From the NCBI RefSeq assembly GCF_025244745.1, contig NZ_CP104213.1, forward strand, positions 2,549,501-2,613,500: DNA of 64,000 nt. Reading direction: 5' to 3'. Origin of the DNA: Deinococcus rubellus. GTDB taxonomy: Bacteria; Deinococcota; Deinococci; Deinococcales; Deinococcaceae. Below, one piece after another: positions 28,741 to 38,853 of this stretch (position 1 is the first letter of the stretch; each line of letters opens with the position of its first letter). The translations under genes were made by a program, and so were the position numbers. Under the pieces are notes generated by a model. That model saw only the letters and a program-made list of their open reading frames with translations, had not been told where the DNA came from and did no database searches.

Positions 28741-30492
28741 TCAGAAGGTCGGCGGCACCGCCTGACGGCTGTTGTCGGCGGCGATGCGGTTCACCTGAAA
28801 GGCCATCCGGCCCGCGCCGAACACCGGGGAGCCGCCGATGGTGCCGAGCGCCTGGCCCTGCGCCACCCGCGCGCCCACGTCCACGCTGGGCGAGTCCAGA
28901 CCGATATAGGCCGTCGCCAGCACCGGGCTGTGCTCGACCAGCACCACCCAGCCGAGACTGGCGTAATTGGTGACGGCCAGCACGTTGCCGCCCTGGGCCG
29001 CCACCGCCTGCGCGCCTGCCGGGCCACTGATCAGGGTCCAGGGCACCGAGGCCGAGAATGGTGTGACCACCGCGCCGCCGGGCAGCGGAAAGCCGAGCGG
29101 CCCACTGGCAGGTGGCAGCGGCGCAAGCTCGACGGCGGCCTGCTGCTGCTGGGCCTGGATCTGGCTGGCCCGCGACTGCAAGCTGCTCTGTTCCTGGGCG
29201 TTGGCGGCGGCCCGCTGCTGGCTGGCGCGCTGCTCGGCGTCAGAGCGGGCCTGCGCCTGCGCGGCAGCGGCAGCCTGGGCCTGGGCACGTTGCAGCGCGG
29301 CCTGACGCAGCGCCTCCTGACGCTGGGCCTCGCGCAGGGCCGCCAACCGGGCTGCTTCCTGGCGGGCGCGCGCCTGGGCTTCCAGAATACGGCGCAGTTC
29401 CTCGGCTCGGCGCACCCGCTCGGCCTCGATACGCTGCCGCCGCTCGGCCTCGATGCGGCTGCGCTCGGAGACGATGCCGCCCACCAGATCGTTGATGCTC
29501 TGGGCGGTGAGGGCTTGCTGGGCCTGGGTTTGTAGCGCCAGCGCCTGCTTGCCTGCCTGGGTCTTTTCGAGTCGGGCCACCAGTGCCTGCTGGCGGCTGC
29601 GGGCGTCACGCAGCCTGGCGAGCTGGGCGAGTTGCTGGCTGCGCAGGTCCTGAAGCTGGGCAGTCTGGGCGCTCTGCTGGGCCTGCTGGGTCTGGAGGCT
29701 TCGCCGCTGGGTTCTGAGGTCCTCGATCACGGCCACGTTGTGCTCGCCGCCCATGTTGGCGTAGCGGCTGCGAATCACCAGATCCGACAGGCTGCTGGCT
29801 TGATTGATCAGCCGCAGGTACTGGCCGCTGCGTTCGCGGTAGAGCAGTTCGAGAAGCTGGCGCACATCAGCTTGCAGGCGCGTGACGCGCTCGGAGGTGC
29901 GCGCCACCTGGCCTCTGGTCTGCTCCAGATCGGCCAGCGCGCCCCGGATGGACTGCTCCAGCTTGAGTTTCTGGTTTTGCAGCGCCGCAATGCGGTTTTC
30001 CAGCGTGTCGATCTGGCCCAGCACGTCTTTTTGCTGGGCGCTCAACGAAGCGATATTTTGTCGCAGGGTGGTGAGTTGAGCCAACTGGGCGGTGCTGAGC
30101 TGCTGTTGCGAGCTGAGCTGCTGCTGAAGCTGCTGCAATTTCTGGCTGGTGGTGGACAGGCCCAGGTTGTAAGGGTCGGGCACGCTGGTCGGCGGTGGCG
30201 GCGGACTGAGCTGGGCTGGGCTGGCCAGGCCTGAACTCGACTGTCCTGAACTCGACTGGGCTGAACTGGTGCTGGTCAGTTTGGGCTGGACGGGCTTGGG
30301 CGAAGTCGGTTTGACCGCTGCCGGTTTGGATTGGACTGGTTTGGCCGGGACTGCTTTGGCTGGCGTCGGTTTGGATTGGGCCGGTTGCTGAGACGGTTGC
30401 TGGGCCATGACCAGGCTGCCCGCCAGCAGGCCCAGTGTCAGCAGGCCAGCCGCCCAGCGGCGCACAGGTGAAGTGGGGTGGGCAGCGGGCAC
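28741..30492 (-). CDS. EnvC/PcsB-like coiled-coil division factor, degenerate M23 domain
   Basis: 583 residues. Signal peptide (LLTLGLLAGSLVMAQ), then a Pro/Lys/Ser-rich linker to about residue 105, a very long Gln/Ala-rich coiled coil (about 110-450) and a C-terminal LytM/M23-like domain. The metal ligands of active M23 enzymes are missing: there is no HxxxD motif, YAHL reads YIGL, and HLHFE reads RMAFQ. This is how EnvC works, activating amidases instead of cutting itself. The gene starts 3 nt after ftsX stops and is the third gene of an ftsE-ftsX operon, matching FtsEX-EnvC/PcsB/RipC systems that gate septal peptidoglycan hydrolysis. Confidence 0.88.
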   Translation of the reverse strand: MPAAHPTSPVRRWAAGLLTLGLLAGSLVMAQQPSQQPAQSKPTPAKAVPAKPVQSKPAAVKPTSPKPVQPKLTSTSSAQSSSGQSSSGLASPAQLSPPPPPTSVPDPYNLGLSTTSQKLQQLQQQLSSQQQLSTAQLAQLTTLRQNIASLSAQQKDVLGQIDTLENRIAALQNQKLKLEQSIRGALADLEQTRGQVARTSERVTRLQADVRQLLELLYRERSGQYLRLINQASSLSDLVIRSRYANMGGEHNVAVIEDLRTQRRSLQTQQAQQSAQTAQLQDLRSQQLAQLARLRDARSRQQALVARLEKTQAGKQALALQTQAQQALTAQSINDLVGGIVSERSRIEAERRQRIEAERVRRAEELRRILEAQARARQEAARLAALREAQRQEALRQAALQRAQAQAAAAAQAQARSDAEQRASQQRAAANAQEQSSLQSRASQIQAQQQQAAVELAPLPPASGPLGFPLPGGAVVTPFSASVPWTLISGPAGAQAVAAQGGNVLAVTNYASLGWVVLVEHSPVLATAYIGLDSPSVDVGARVAQGQALGTIGGSPVFGAGRMAFQVNRIAADNSRQAVPPTF

Positions 30493-30495
30493 CCG

Positions 30496-31359
30496 TTACT
30501 CCAGTTCCCGCAGGTAGCGCCGGGTGGCGAACAGGCTGCCCACCAGCCCCACCAGCACGCCCAGCAACAACAGTCCCACCAAAACGGGCGAGATGGTGGC
30601 GAGGTCGGTGATGATCGGCAACACCGGCACGAGTTCCTGCACCCGCAGCGAGAGTTCCAGGTAGCTGGGAGCCAGGATGCCCGAGGCGATCAGCCCGGCC
30701 AGCAGGCCCAGCAGCACCCCCTCGATCAGGTGCGGCGCACGGATAAAGGCCCGTGTGGCTCCCAGCAGGCGCATCACGCTGATCTCGTTGCGCCGGGCGT
30801 AGATGGCGACCCGCACCGCGCTGAGAATGTTAAAGAGGGTGCCGACGAGCAGCAGCCCCACCAGCGCGTACCCGGCCCCACGCACGGTGCTGAGTGTTCT
30901 GACTGTCTGGTCGACGTAGCCCGCGCCGTACTCCACATCAGTGACGCCCGGCAGCTTGCGGACCAGCTGGGCCACCGCCCGCGAGTCTTCCACCCGCGCC
31001 ACCCGCAGCCGCAGAGTATCGGGAAAGGGATTACCTGCCAGCGTCGCCGCTTCCTCGGCGTAAGGGTAGTCGCGGCTCATCTCGCTCAGCACCTGCGCCT
31101 TGCCCACCAGCTTGACCTCGGTGACCTGCGGCTGGTCGCGCACCGTCCGGGTCAGCGCCTGGGTATCGGCATTGTCACTCAGGAAGGCGGCGATCTCGAC
31201 CTGCGATTCGAGCTGCGAGAGGGTACGGTCCACATTGAGGGTCAGCAGCACCACGAAGCCCAGCATCAGCAGGGTCAGCGTCATGGTGATCAGGGTGGAA
31301 AAGGTCGCGGTGAAATTGCCGCGCATTTGCAGCATCGCCTCGCGGAAATGAAAGTTCAC
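30496..31359 (-). CDS. ftsX: Cell division permease-like protein FtsX
   Basis: 287 residues from GTG at 31359. Topology is that of FtsX: a short cytoplasmic N-terminus (NFHFREAMLQMRGN), a membrane segment, an extracytoplasmic domain of about 120 residues that should bind the EnvC-like protein, and three further segments with the conserved MRLLGATRAFIRAPHLIEG loop that contacts FtsE. It transmits ATP-driven conformational change to the coiled-coil activator at the septum. Unusually it is separated from ftsE by 286 bp, although its start codon shares a GTGA overlap with the stop of the frame occupying that gap. Confidence 0.93.
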   Translation of the reverse strand: MNFHFREAMLQMRGNFTATFSTLITMTLTLLMLGFVVLLTLNVDRTLSQLESQVEIAAFLSDNADTQALTRTVRDQPQVTEVKLVGKAQVLSEMSRDYPYAEEAATLAGNPFPDTLRLRVARVEDSRAVAQLVRKLPGVTDVEYGAGYVDQTVRTLSTVRGAGYALVGLLLVGTLFNILSAVRVAIYARRNEISVMRLLGATRAFIRAPHLIEGVLLGLLAGLIASGILAPSYLELSLRVQELVPVLPIITDLATISPVLVGLLLLGVLVGLVGSLFATRRYLRELE

Positions 31360-31645
31360 GGCCTGACCTGCTGGAGCGGAAACTCAGCTCTCCAGATCTG
31401 GTGACCCGTCTTGATAGCCTTAAAATGCGTTTCCAATATCTTCTTGAGACTGGTCATCAACCCAGAGAGTGATGGGGTGCGGGGTACTGAGCTCCCTCTC
31501 TCTTTAAAGGAACGCGTCGCGGGAGCGGCGAGGGTTGGGGATGGGGTAGAGAGTGGCGTCCGTTCACGACGGGTGGGCAAGTGCAGCGAATGCCCTTCCA
31601 CACCCCAAATTGAAAACACCTGGTTCTTGACGAACTCACTCCGAC

Positions 31646-31649
<4 letters not shown>
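31356..31649 (-). repeat. Repeat-like insert or 97-codon bridging ORF between ftsE and ftsX
   Basis: The 286-bp gap holds one open frame of 97 codons beginning with a GTG that overlaps the ftsE stop (GTGA) and ending in a TGA that overlaps the ftsX start (GTGA). The translation is low in complexity in its middle (LSTPSPTLAAPATRSF) and the DNA there (CCCCATCCCCAACCC-type, read leftward) resembles the G/C-rich intergenic repeats common in bacteria. I favour an inserted repeat with a GTGA target duplication, but a small real gene cannot be excluded. Confidence 0.5.
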
Positions 31650-32329
<680 letters not shown>

Positions 32330-32554
32330 CGTGGCCCGTCACGCCGGGAAGCGGCGCACGGCACAGGGAGGAAGAAAAGAAGGCAAGTCATGACCGGGCA
32401 CAGGATAGCTTAAGAGCAGATGAATGTGACCAAAGCGCCGCTCATGAGAGGGCCGGTGGCCCAATCTCATCGCAGCACCCAATCCTGGCCCGGCCCGGCA
32501 TCAATGTCACCTGCTCCTTAACCGGCCTTCACCCCAGCCCGTTATGCTGACCGG

Positions 32555-33868
32555 GTGAGAAAACGTCTCTTACTCGTCTCAGGCGCACTTGCCGCCACCG
32601 CCGCCGTGGGCTACGCGCAGTTCACGACCTACAGCACCACCGATATCGTCAAGACGACCAACGGCAAGGCGTTCGTGCAACTCTTCGGAGCGCTGCACCA
32701 GCTCTATCTCAGGCCGCTCGACGACAACAAGCTGATGAACGGGGCCATCAAGGGCATGATCGCCTCGCTCGACGACGAATTCACGTACTACGTCGAGGCC
32801 CAGGACAACCAGACCGATCAGGAAAACCTCAGCGGCGCATTTTTCGGCATCGGCATTCAGCTCACGGCGGCCAATCCCGACGGGACCGGGGCCAAGGTAG
32901 ACACCGTCTTCAAGACTGGCTCGGCCATTCAGGGCGGCGTGCAGACCGGCGACGTGTTTCTCAAGATCGGTGACAAGGACGTGACCACCCTGAGTCTCAA
33001 CGACGTGGTGCGGCTGGTGCGCGGCGAGAAGGGCACCAAGGTCAACATCACCTTCGGACGCGGCAAGTCCACCTACGCGGTGGCGCTGGAGCGCCAGCCG
33101 GTCACGATTGTCAGCGTCGAGCAGACCATCCTGCCGGGCAACATCGGCTACATCGCCCTCAATACCTTCTACAGCGAGAAGGTCAACGAGCAGTTTGCCG
33201 CCGCCGTGCAGGGCATGGAGAAAAAGGGCATCAAGAAACTGATTCTCGACCTGCGCGACAACGGCGGTGGGCTGCTGTCGTCGGGCGTGTTCGTGGCCGA
33301 TCAGTTCATGCAGAAGGGCCCGATCGTCTCGCTGCGCGACAACAAGGGCAAGACCACCGTCTACGACACTGCCAAGGCCCAGTCCACCGATTACACCGGG
33401 CAACTGGTGCTGCTCATCAACAAGAACAGCGCCTCGGCCAGTGAGATCGTGGCCGGAGCCCTGCAGGACACCAAGCGGGCCACCATCGTCGGTGAGACCA
33501 GCTTCGGCAAGGGCGTGGCCCAGACCCCGGTGGAACTGGTCAACGGCGCGCAGGTGCGGATCGTCGCCAACGAGTGGCTGACCCCCAATGGCCGCCAGAT
33601 TCAGAAGAAGGGCATCACGCCAGACGTCAAGGTGGACGACAACCGCCGCCCCATTCCGCTCAACTTCACCGGCAGCGGCGTCAAGGCCGGGGCCAAAGTC
33701 ACCCTGAATATCGGCGGCAAGCCGGTGGACGTGGTGGCCGACAAGGACGGCAAGTTCAACTACATCGCCCCGCCCGTGGCCCAGCCGAGCAATCCCGATC
33801 AGGGCGTGGCCATCGTCGATCCTGCCAAGGACGCCGAACTGGCCGCCGCCCTCAAGCAGTTCAAGTAA
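32555..33868 (+). CDS. Carboxy-terminal processing peptidase, CtpA/S41A type
   Basis: 437 residues from GTG at 32555; TATGCT at 32543-32548 lies 6 nt upstream, so it is leaderless. Signal or anchor sequence LLLVSGALAATAAVGYAQ, N-terminal helical cap, PDZ domain (about 105-180; TGSAIQGGVQTGDVFLKIGD) and an S41A core: IALNTF, LDLRDNGGGLLS, nucleophile Ser in NKNSASASEIVAG, and the general-base Lys in GETSFGKGVAQT. The complete Ser-Lys dyad marks it as an active tail-specific protease of the envelope. The C-terminal 80 residues include an extra beta domain (GGKPVDVVADKDGKF). Confidence 0.93.
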   Translation: MRKRLLLVSGALAATAAVGYAQFTTYSTTDIVKTTNGKAFVQLFGALHQLYLRPLDDNKLMNGAIKGMIASLDDEFTYYVEAQDNQTDQENLSGAFFGIGIQLTAANPDGTGAKVDTVFKTGSAIQGGVQTGDVFLKIGDKDVTTLSLNDVVRLVRGEKGTKVNITFGRGKSTYAVALERQPVTIVSVEQTILPGNIGYIALNTFYSEKVNEQFAAAVQGMEKKGIKKLILDLRDNGGGLLSSGVFVADQFMQKGPIVSLRDNKGKTTVYDTAKAQSTDYTGQLVLLINKNSASASEIVAGALQDTKRATIVGETSFGKGVAQTPVELVNGAQVRIVANEWLTPNGRQIQKKGITPDVKVDDNRRPIPLNFTGSGVKAGAKVTLNIGGKPVDVVADKDGKFNYIAPPVAQPSNPDQGVAIVDPAKDAELAAALKQFK

Positions 33869-34001
33869 GCCCAGGACAGATCCTTTGTTGCGCCGCCCCG
33901 AACGTGTGGGCGGCGCATTTTGCTGCGCTGATCCGGCGGTCCTGACGCTGCGGACCGCGTGCAGCCGTGCGGCGCGCAAAATCACGTACACTGGACGGTA
34001 A

Positions 34002-34721
34002 ATGAGCGCCGTCATTCACCTGCAAGCGCTGGGCCTCACCGAATACGAGGCCCGGGCCTACACAGCCTTGCTGGCCCTGGGGCGGGCCGTTCCAGCCCGT
34101 GTAGCGCGGCAGGCGGGCATTCCCAGACCCAAAATTTATGAAACGCTGGAGCGCCTCGAAGGGCGCGGACTGGCCGCCCGCGTGGGGCAAAACCCGCTGG
34201 AATACGCGCCGCTCTCAGCCCGCGAATACCTGGCCCGCGCCCGCAGGTCGTTCGATGACCGCCTGGGCGCGCTCGACCGCGACCTCTCGCGCCTCGCGCC
34301 TGACCCGGCCCCCGAAGCGGTGTATCACCTCTACGGCAACGCGGCCATCACGTCCATGTGCGAGGACCTGACGCTGAATGCGCGGGCCAGCCTGGTGATG
34401 GCGGGCAGCGCCGAGTTGCTGGGCCGCCTGGAGCGTCTGACCCCCAGGGGCGTGAAGATCGTGCAGACGACGCTGAGCGGCCTGCCCAGTGTGGCCGCCG
34501 ACGGGCAGAGCGCTTTCCTGCTGTCCCGCGACAGTGAGGCGGCGGTGATCGCCCACTTCATCGAGGAGGGCGAGGTGGGCGAGGCACACGGCGTGCATAC
34601 CCATAACCCGGTGATCGTGCATCTGATCGAGGGCTACGTTTACCTGGCCGCACAGAGAAACGCCGCACCGGGTCAGCTCGCGGCTCTGGAGTCGGGCCCC
34701 CAGAGCCGCGCGGAGGACTGA
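34002..34721 (+). CDS. TrmB-family transcriptional regulator
   Basis: 239 residues. An N-terminal winged helix of the TrmB class (LQALGLTEYEARAYTALLALG ... RQAGIPRPKIYETLERLEGRGL) is followed by a short coiled linker and a C-terminal domain of the kind that binds sugars in TrmB, although it is shorter than in archaeal TrmB. DNA target and ligand unknown; no sugar operon is adjacent. TACACT at 33987-33992, nine bases before the ATG, is the likely -10. Preceded by the S41A gene and convergent with the CBS gene. Confidence 0.87.
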   Translation: MSAVIHLQALGLTEYEARAYTALLALGRAVPARVARQAGIPRPKIYETLERLEGRGLAARVGQNPLEYAPLSAREYLARARRSFDDRLGALDRDLSRLAPDPAPEAVYHLYGNAAITSMCEDLTLNARASLVMAGSAELLGRLERLTPRGVKIVQTTLSGLPSVAADGQSAFLLSRDSEAAVIAHFIEEGEVGEAHGVHTHNPVIVHLIEGYVYLAAQRNAAPGQLAALESGPQSRAED

Positions 34722-34755
34722 GCCAGACTCCGGTTCAGTCGCTCGCTTCAGGCAT

Positions 34756-35391
34756 TTATTCCACCTTGAAGCCCGCTTCCCGCAGGCGCTGACGTGCGCC
34801 GCCCGCCTGCTCGCCCAGCACCCGCACCACGAAGGTGCGCTCGCGCTCGCCCGATTCGCCCAGTTCGGCTCCGCTGGTCGCCAGCGAGATGATGTTGCTC
34901 GGCTGCACGGCGCGGGCGGCCCGCTCCAGGCTTCCGGGCACGTCGGGCAGCCGCAGGTACAGGCGCGTGCCGCCCTCGTCCTGGCCGAGAATATGGGTAA
35001 AAGCTTCCAGCACGTCGCCCACCGTCAGCACGCCGCAGAGTTGCTTGCGGTCATCCAGCACCGGCAGACCGCCCACACTGCGCTGGCGCATCCGCAGGGC
35101 GGCGTCTTCCATATACTCACCCTCCTGCGCCGTGATCACCGGGCAGGCCATCATCTCCCCCACCGTCAGCTTGCTCAGCAGCGCGTGAACTTCCCAGATG
35201 CTGAGGGTGGCCGCCTTGCTCGGCAGCGCGTCCTTGAGGTCCTTACGGGTGGTGATGCCGATGAGTTGCCCGCCCTCCACCACCGGCAGCCGCCGAAAGC
35301 CGCGCTCTTTGAGCAGGCCCAGGGCGTCCATCACCGGGGTGGTGGGCGAAACGGTCAGGGGGTCAGGCGTCATCCAGTCGCGCACCAGCAT
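34756..35391 (-). CDS. CBS-pair and ACT-like domain protein (AcuB-like)
   Basis: 211 residues. Two CBS motifs ([24 protein letters not shown], and [25 protein letters not shown] followed by [22 protein letters not shown]) form a Bateman module of the adenosine-nucleotide-sensing type; residues 140-211 resemble an ACT domain ([19 protein letters not shown]). The same architecture is found in AcuB-type regulators of acetoin or acetyl-CoA synthetase systems and in stand-alone energy sensors. No enzymatic domain and no operon partner are visible, so its target is unknown. Confidence 0.88.
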   Translation of the reverse strand: MLVRDWMTPDPLTVSPTTPVMDALGLLKERGFRRLPVVEGGQLIGITTRKDLKDALPSKAATLSIWEVHALLSKLTVGEMMACPVITAQEGEYMEDAALRMRQRSVGGLPVLDDRKQLCGVLTVGDVLEAFTHILGQDEGGTRLYLRLPDVPGSLERAARAVQPSNIISLATSGAELGESGERERTFVVRVLGEQAGGARQRLREAGFKVE

Positions 35392-35468
35392 GACTCACAG
35401 TTTAGCGCCCGCCGGGCCGCCCTGCGCCCTTCACCGCCCTCAGCAACCGGCATGCTACTTTCTGTGCC

Positions 35469-35975
35469 ATGCACCCAACCAGGAAGACCCCAGCCCTGCT
35501 TCTCTTTCCCGCGCTCCTGATCGGCAGTGTCGTGCTGGGCAGCCTCGCGCCGCACGCTCAGAGCGCGCCGCAGAAGATCGCGCTGATCAATGTGGCCGAC
35601 GTTCTCAAGGCCAGCCCCGACGACGCAGCGGTGACGGCCCTGGGCCAGAAGCGCGACGCGGACCTCAAGACGCTCGACGACCAGATTCAGCCACTACTCA
35701 AGCAGGGCAGTCAGATCAGCCCCGCCGACAAGGACAAGCTCAATCAACTGATCGCCACCGCCCAGAGCAAATCAAAAGAGTACGACGCCCAGATCAATGC
35801 CAAAATCGATCCGATCACCCGGAAGGCCAACGCCGCTGTCGCCGCCGCCGCCAAAGCCAACGGAGTCGCAGTGGTGTTCAACGCCAACACCGCCCAGCAG
35901 TCCGGCATCGTCGTCTATGCCGACCCCACCACCGACCTGACCGACGCGGTGAAAGCGGTGATGACCAAGAAATAG
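35469..35975 (+). CDS. OmpH/Skp-like secreted protein (copy 1 of 3)
   Basis: 168 residues with a signal peptide (ALLLFPALLIGSVVLGSLAPHAQS). The rest is Skp-like: IALINVADVLKASPDDAAVTAL, a central charged helical hairpin arm, then a C-terminal beta strand region (VAVVFNANTAQQSGIVVYADPTTDLTDAVKAVM). Skp trimers chaperone outer-membrane proteins in the periplasm; Deinococcus has an outer envelope layer, so a comparable role is plausible. The helical arm is shorter than in E. coli Skp. Leaderless: TACTTT at 35456-35461, 7 nt before ATG. Confidence 0.85.
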   Translation: MHPTRKTPALLLFPALLIGSVVLGSLAPHAQSAPQKIALINVADVLKASPDDAAVTALGQKRDADLKTLDDQIQPLLKQGSQISPADKDKLNQLIATAQSKSKEYDAQINAKIDPITRKANAAVAAAAKANGVAVVFNANTAQQSGIVVYADPTTDLTDAVKAVMTKK

Positions 35976-36081
35976 CCGACCCGGAAGGAGATTCAGGGCC
36001 GGGTGCCACCCCTGGAACGCTGACGGCCCGCTGATTTTTGCGTTCACGATGCTCAAAAATGAGCATGCTAGCTTGCTGACC

Positions 36082-36573
36082 ATGCCCAATCTCAAGCTCA
36101 GTCTCGCCATGCCCGCCCTGCTTGTGGGCGGTTTTGCCCTCGGCAGCCTCACGCCCCACGCCCAGACCGCGCCGCAGAAGATCGCCTTCGTGAACGTGGC
36201 CGAGGTTCTCAAGGCCCACCCTGACAACGCGGCAGTGGTGGCCCTCCAGAAAAAGGCTGACGACGAACTCAAGCCGCTCGACACGCAGATCAAGGCGCTT
36301 CAGGCCCAGGGGTCGGCCATCAAGCCCGCCGACAAGGATAAGCTGGCCCAGCTGATCACGACCATCCAGGCCAAGGCCAAGGAGTACGACGGCCAGATCT
36401 CGGCCAAGGTCAACCCGATCACCGCCCAGGTGGACACTGCCGTGAGCGCCGCCGCCAAGGCCAACGGGGTGGCCGTCGTGATGGACGCCGCCACCGCCAA
36501 CGGCCTGGTGGTCTACGCCGATCCCAGCACCGACCTGACCGACGCGGTGAAAGCGGCCCTGGCCAAGAAGTAA
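36082..36573 (+). CDS. OmpH/Skp-like secreted protein (copy 2 of 3)
   Basis: 163 residues from the ATG at 36082, chosen because TAGCTT at 36069-36074 is 7 nt upstream; the frame opens at 36049 but that part contains the -10. Close paralogue of copy 1 (APQKIAFVNVAEVLKAHPDNAAV; ending LVVYADPSTDLTDAVKAALAKK), so a recent duplication. It has its own promoter, and its stop codon abuts the next start codon, so copy 3 is co-transcribed. Confidence 0.87.
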   Translation: MPNLKLSLAMPALLVGGFALGSLTPHAQTAPQKIAFVNVAEVLKAHPDNAAVVALQKKADDELKPLDTQIKALQAQGSAIKPADKDKLAQLITTIQAKAKEYDGQISAKVNPITAQVDTAVSAAAKANGVAVVMDAATANGLVVYADPSTDLTDAVKAALAKK

Positions 36574-37092
36574 ATGCCCGGCAAGTTGAAGAGTCACAAG
36601 ATGAACCTGACACCTACCCAGACCACCCTGCTGGCCGCCGCCCTGATCACCGGGCTGGCAGGCGCAGCCACCCTCAAGGCCGGGAAGGTCGGGCTGGTGG
36701 ACGTGCAGAAGGTCATCGAGAGCAGTAAGGGCGGCCCGGCCTTCATTTCCCTCAATCAGAAGGCCGACGACGACCTGGGCAAACAGAGCCAGGCGATTCA
36801 GGCGCTGCAAGCCAAAGTCAACACCGGTAAGGCCAGTCCCGCCGACCTCCAGACGCTCAAGAAGGCCCAGACCACTTACCAGACAGCCCTCCAAAACTAC
36901 GACGTGCAGCGCCGCAAGGCATTTGCGCCCGTCGCTGGATCGGTCAACGCGGCGGTGGCGGCGGCGGCCAAAGCCCAGGGCTTCACGGTGGTGCTCGACA
37001 AGCGTAAGGCGGCCAGCAGCAGCGTCGTCATTTACGCCAATGCCCAGACCACCGACCTGACAGCGGCGGCGCAGAAGGCCGTCAAGAAATAA
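36574..37092 (+). CDS. OmpH/Skp-like secreted protein (copy 3 of 3)
   Basis: 172 residues if started at the ATG directly after the copy 2 stop. An internal ATG at 36601 is possible, but the first one supplies the basic n-region (GKLKSHK) of the signal peptide TTLLAAALITGLAGAA. The mature part keeps the family pattern (VGLVDVQKVIESSKGGPAF ... FTVVLDKRKAASSSVVIYANAQTTDLT), but it is clearly more diverged from copies 1 and 2 than they are from each other. Ends before a hairpin terminator. Confidence 0.82.
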   Translation: MPGKLKSHKMNLTPTQTTLLAAALITGLAGAATLKAGKVGLVDVQKVIESSKGGPAFISLNQKADDDLGKQSQAIQALQAKVNTGKASPADLQTLKKAQTTYQTALQNYDVQRRKAFAPVAGSVNAAVAAAAKAQGFTVVLDKRKAASSSVVIYANAQTTDLTAAAQKAVKK

Positions 37093-37107
37093 AGTTCCCG
37101 CTTAACT

Positions 37108-37149
37108 GCGCTTCGCTGCCTGTTCGGACAACGGGAGCGGAGCGCTTTT
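37108..37149 (+). terminator. Terminator of the OmpH-like operon
   Basis: GCGCTTCGCT pairs with AGCGGAGCGC (one G-U), followed by CC/GG and a GTTCGGACAA-containing loop, then TTTTC to 37149. It is directly followed by the TATACT promoter of the next gene. Confidence 0.7.
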
Positions 37150-37162
37150 CTATACTGCTGCC

Positions 37163-37585
37163 ATGTCCAGTCCAGACGACACCGACCCCAGGTCATCGGC
37201 CCGCCACCTGATCTTCGGTGAGCAGCATGACCGCATTCAGGCCCGGCTGACGCAGCTCGACCCCGATCTGGCCAGGTACATCTTTGGGTTTGCCTACGAC
37301 ACGGTGTACCAGCGGCCCGGTCTGGATCTCAAGACCAAGGAGCTGCTGGCCTGCGCCCTGCTGACCAGCCTCGGCGCGGAGGCCGAACTCAAGACCCATC
37401 TGCGCGGCGCGATGCGGGCCGGGGCCAGCGAACAGGAAGTCCGCGAGGCGCTGCTGTTCATGGCCCCCTACCTGGGCTTTCCGCGCGTGGTGGCGGCCTT
37501 CGGGCAGTTGCAGAGTCTGCTGGAGCGCCAGAAAAGCGCCGCCCCGGAATCGGCAGCGGCGCAGGTAAGGGGCGAGGAAGGTTAG
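37163..37585 (+). CDS. Carboxymuconolactone decarboxylase-family protein
   Basis: 140 residues. The AhpD/CMD-like fold is seen in [70 protein letters not shown]. The CxxC redox pair of AhpD is absent, so it belongs with the non-redox gamma-carboxymuconolactone decarboxylase-like group; the reaction is unknown. Leaderless: a consensus-quality TATACT at 37151-37156, 6 nt before the ATG. The 3' end overlaps the alanine dehydrogenase gene by 4 nt (convergent). Confidence 0.87.
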   Translation: MSSPDDTDPRSSARHLIFGEQHDRIQARLTQLDPDLARYIFGFAYDTVYQRPGLDLKTKELLACALLTSLGAEAELKTHLRGAMRAGASEQEVREALLFMAPYLGFPRVVAAFGQLQSLLERQKSAAPESAAAQVRGEEG

Positions 37586-38700
37586 GCCACCGGCATTCTG
37601 AGGGCGTCTTCCGGCGGCGTGAACGGCAGTTCGAGCGCGTCGGCCACACCCTGAAAAGTCAGCTTGCCGCCGATGGTATTCAGGCCCTTTTTCAGCGCCT
37701 CATTGCCCAGCAGCGCACTGACGCCGTGGTCGGCCAGTTGCAGCGCGAACGGCAACGTCTGGTTGGTCAGCGCGAAGGTGCTGGTGCGCGGCACGCCGCC
37801 GGGCATGTTGGCCACGCCGTAGTGGATGATGCCCTCCACGGTGTAGACCGGGTCGTCGTAGGTGGTGGGGCGAATGGTCTCCACGCAGCCGCCCTGATCG
37901 ACCGCCACGTCCACGATGACGCTGCCTTCCTGCATCAGCGCGAGCATGTCGCGGGTGACCAGGTGCGGAGCGCGTGCGCCGGGAATCAGCACGCCGCCGA
38001 TGAGGAGGTCGGTTTCCGGCAGCAGAGCGCGGATGTTGGCCTCGCTACTCATCATGGTGGTCAGCTTGCCGAAGAACACGTCGTCGAGGTAGGTCAGGCG
38101 GCGGTGCGACACGTCCAGAATGGTGACCTTGGCTCCCAGGCCCATCGCCATCTTGGCCGCGTTGGTGCCCACCACGCCGCCGCCGATGATGACCACGTGC
38201 CCGGCCTGCACGCCCGGCACCCCGCCGAGCAGCACGCCGCGCCCGCCCTGCGGCTTTTGCAGGTGGTAGGCCCCGGCCTGAATGCTCAGGCGTCCGGCCA
38301 CCTCGCTCATCGGCATCAGCAGCGGCAGGCTGCCGTCGGCACTCTGCACCGTCTCGTAGGCGATGCCGGTGGTACCCGAGGCCAGCAGCGCTTCGGTGAG
38401 CGCACGGTCAGCGGCCAGGTGCAGGTAGGTAAACAGCAGCAAATCAGGGCGCAGGTAAGCGTACTCCGACTTGATTGGCTCCTTGACCTTGACCACCATC
38501 TCGGCGGCCCAGGCGTCGTCGGCGCTGCCAAGCTGCGCGCCTGCCGCCGTGTAATCGTCGTCGCGGATGCCGCTGCCGACGCCCGCGCCCCGCTCCACGA
38601 TGACCTGATGGCCGCGCCGCGTCAGCGTACCCACCCCGCCGGGCGTCAGCGCCACCCGGTTTTCCTTGACCTTGATTTCCTTGGGAAGTCCGATCTGCAT
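37582..38700 (-). CDS. ald: Alanine dehydrogenase
   Basis: 372 residues from the ATG at 38700, with GAGGA 5 nt upstream; [23 protein letters not shown] is the family N-terminus, and the six extra codons upstream are not needed. NAD-binding GxGxxG appears in [19 protein letters not shown], catalytic Lys/His in the N-terminal domain are retained ([16 protein letters not shown]), and [18 protein letters not shown] is characteristic. It interconverts L-alanine and pyruvate plus ammonia in the cytoplasm. The divergent Lrp/AsnC gene 153 bp away is its likely regulator, since this pairing is common in bacteria. Confidence 0.95.
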   Translation of the reverse strand: MQIGLPKEIKVKENRVALTPGGVGTLTRRGHQVIVERGAGVGSGIRDDDYTAAGAQLGSADDAWAAEMVVKVKEPIKSEYAYLRPDLLLFTYLHLAADRALTEALLASGTTGIAYETVQSADGSLPLLMPMSEVAGRLSIQAGAYHLQKPQGGRGVLLGGVPGVQAGHVVIIGGGVVGTNAAKMAMGLGAKVTILDVSHRRLTYLDDVFFGKLTTMMSSEANIRALLPETDLLIGGVLIPGARAPHLVTRDMLALMQEGSVIVDVAVDQGGCVETIRPTTYDDPVYTVEGIIHYGVANMPGGVPRTSTFALTNQTLPFALQLADHGVSALLGNEALKKGLNTIGGKLTFQGVADALELPFTPPEDALRMPVA

Positions 38701-38853
38701 GGTTGTCCTCTTTTGCACCCGACTCTGGGTGCGTTTGCCTTGAAGTTTGGCTCCATGCTAGTCCTCAGCGGGGCCAACAGGATTGCCGAAGCGTGCCCAA
38801 ATCGCGGCCTCCAAGCAATATCAATGCGCCTGGGCAGGCTCTAGACTCTGAAA

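Noticed and set aside
32579..34015. 478-codon minus-strand frame opposite the CtpA-type protease
   Set aside because: Shadow frame; the S41A protein on the plus strand has all catalytic motifs.
34722..34755. Possible terminator between the TrmB-like and CBS genes
   Set aside because: Only imperfect short complementarity; no stem with a T-run.
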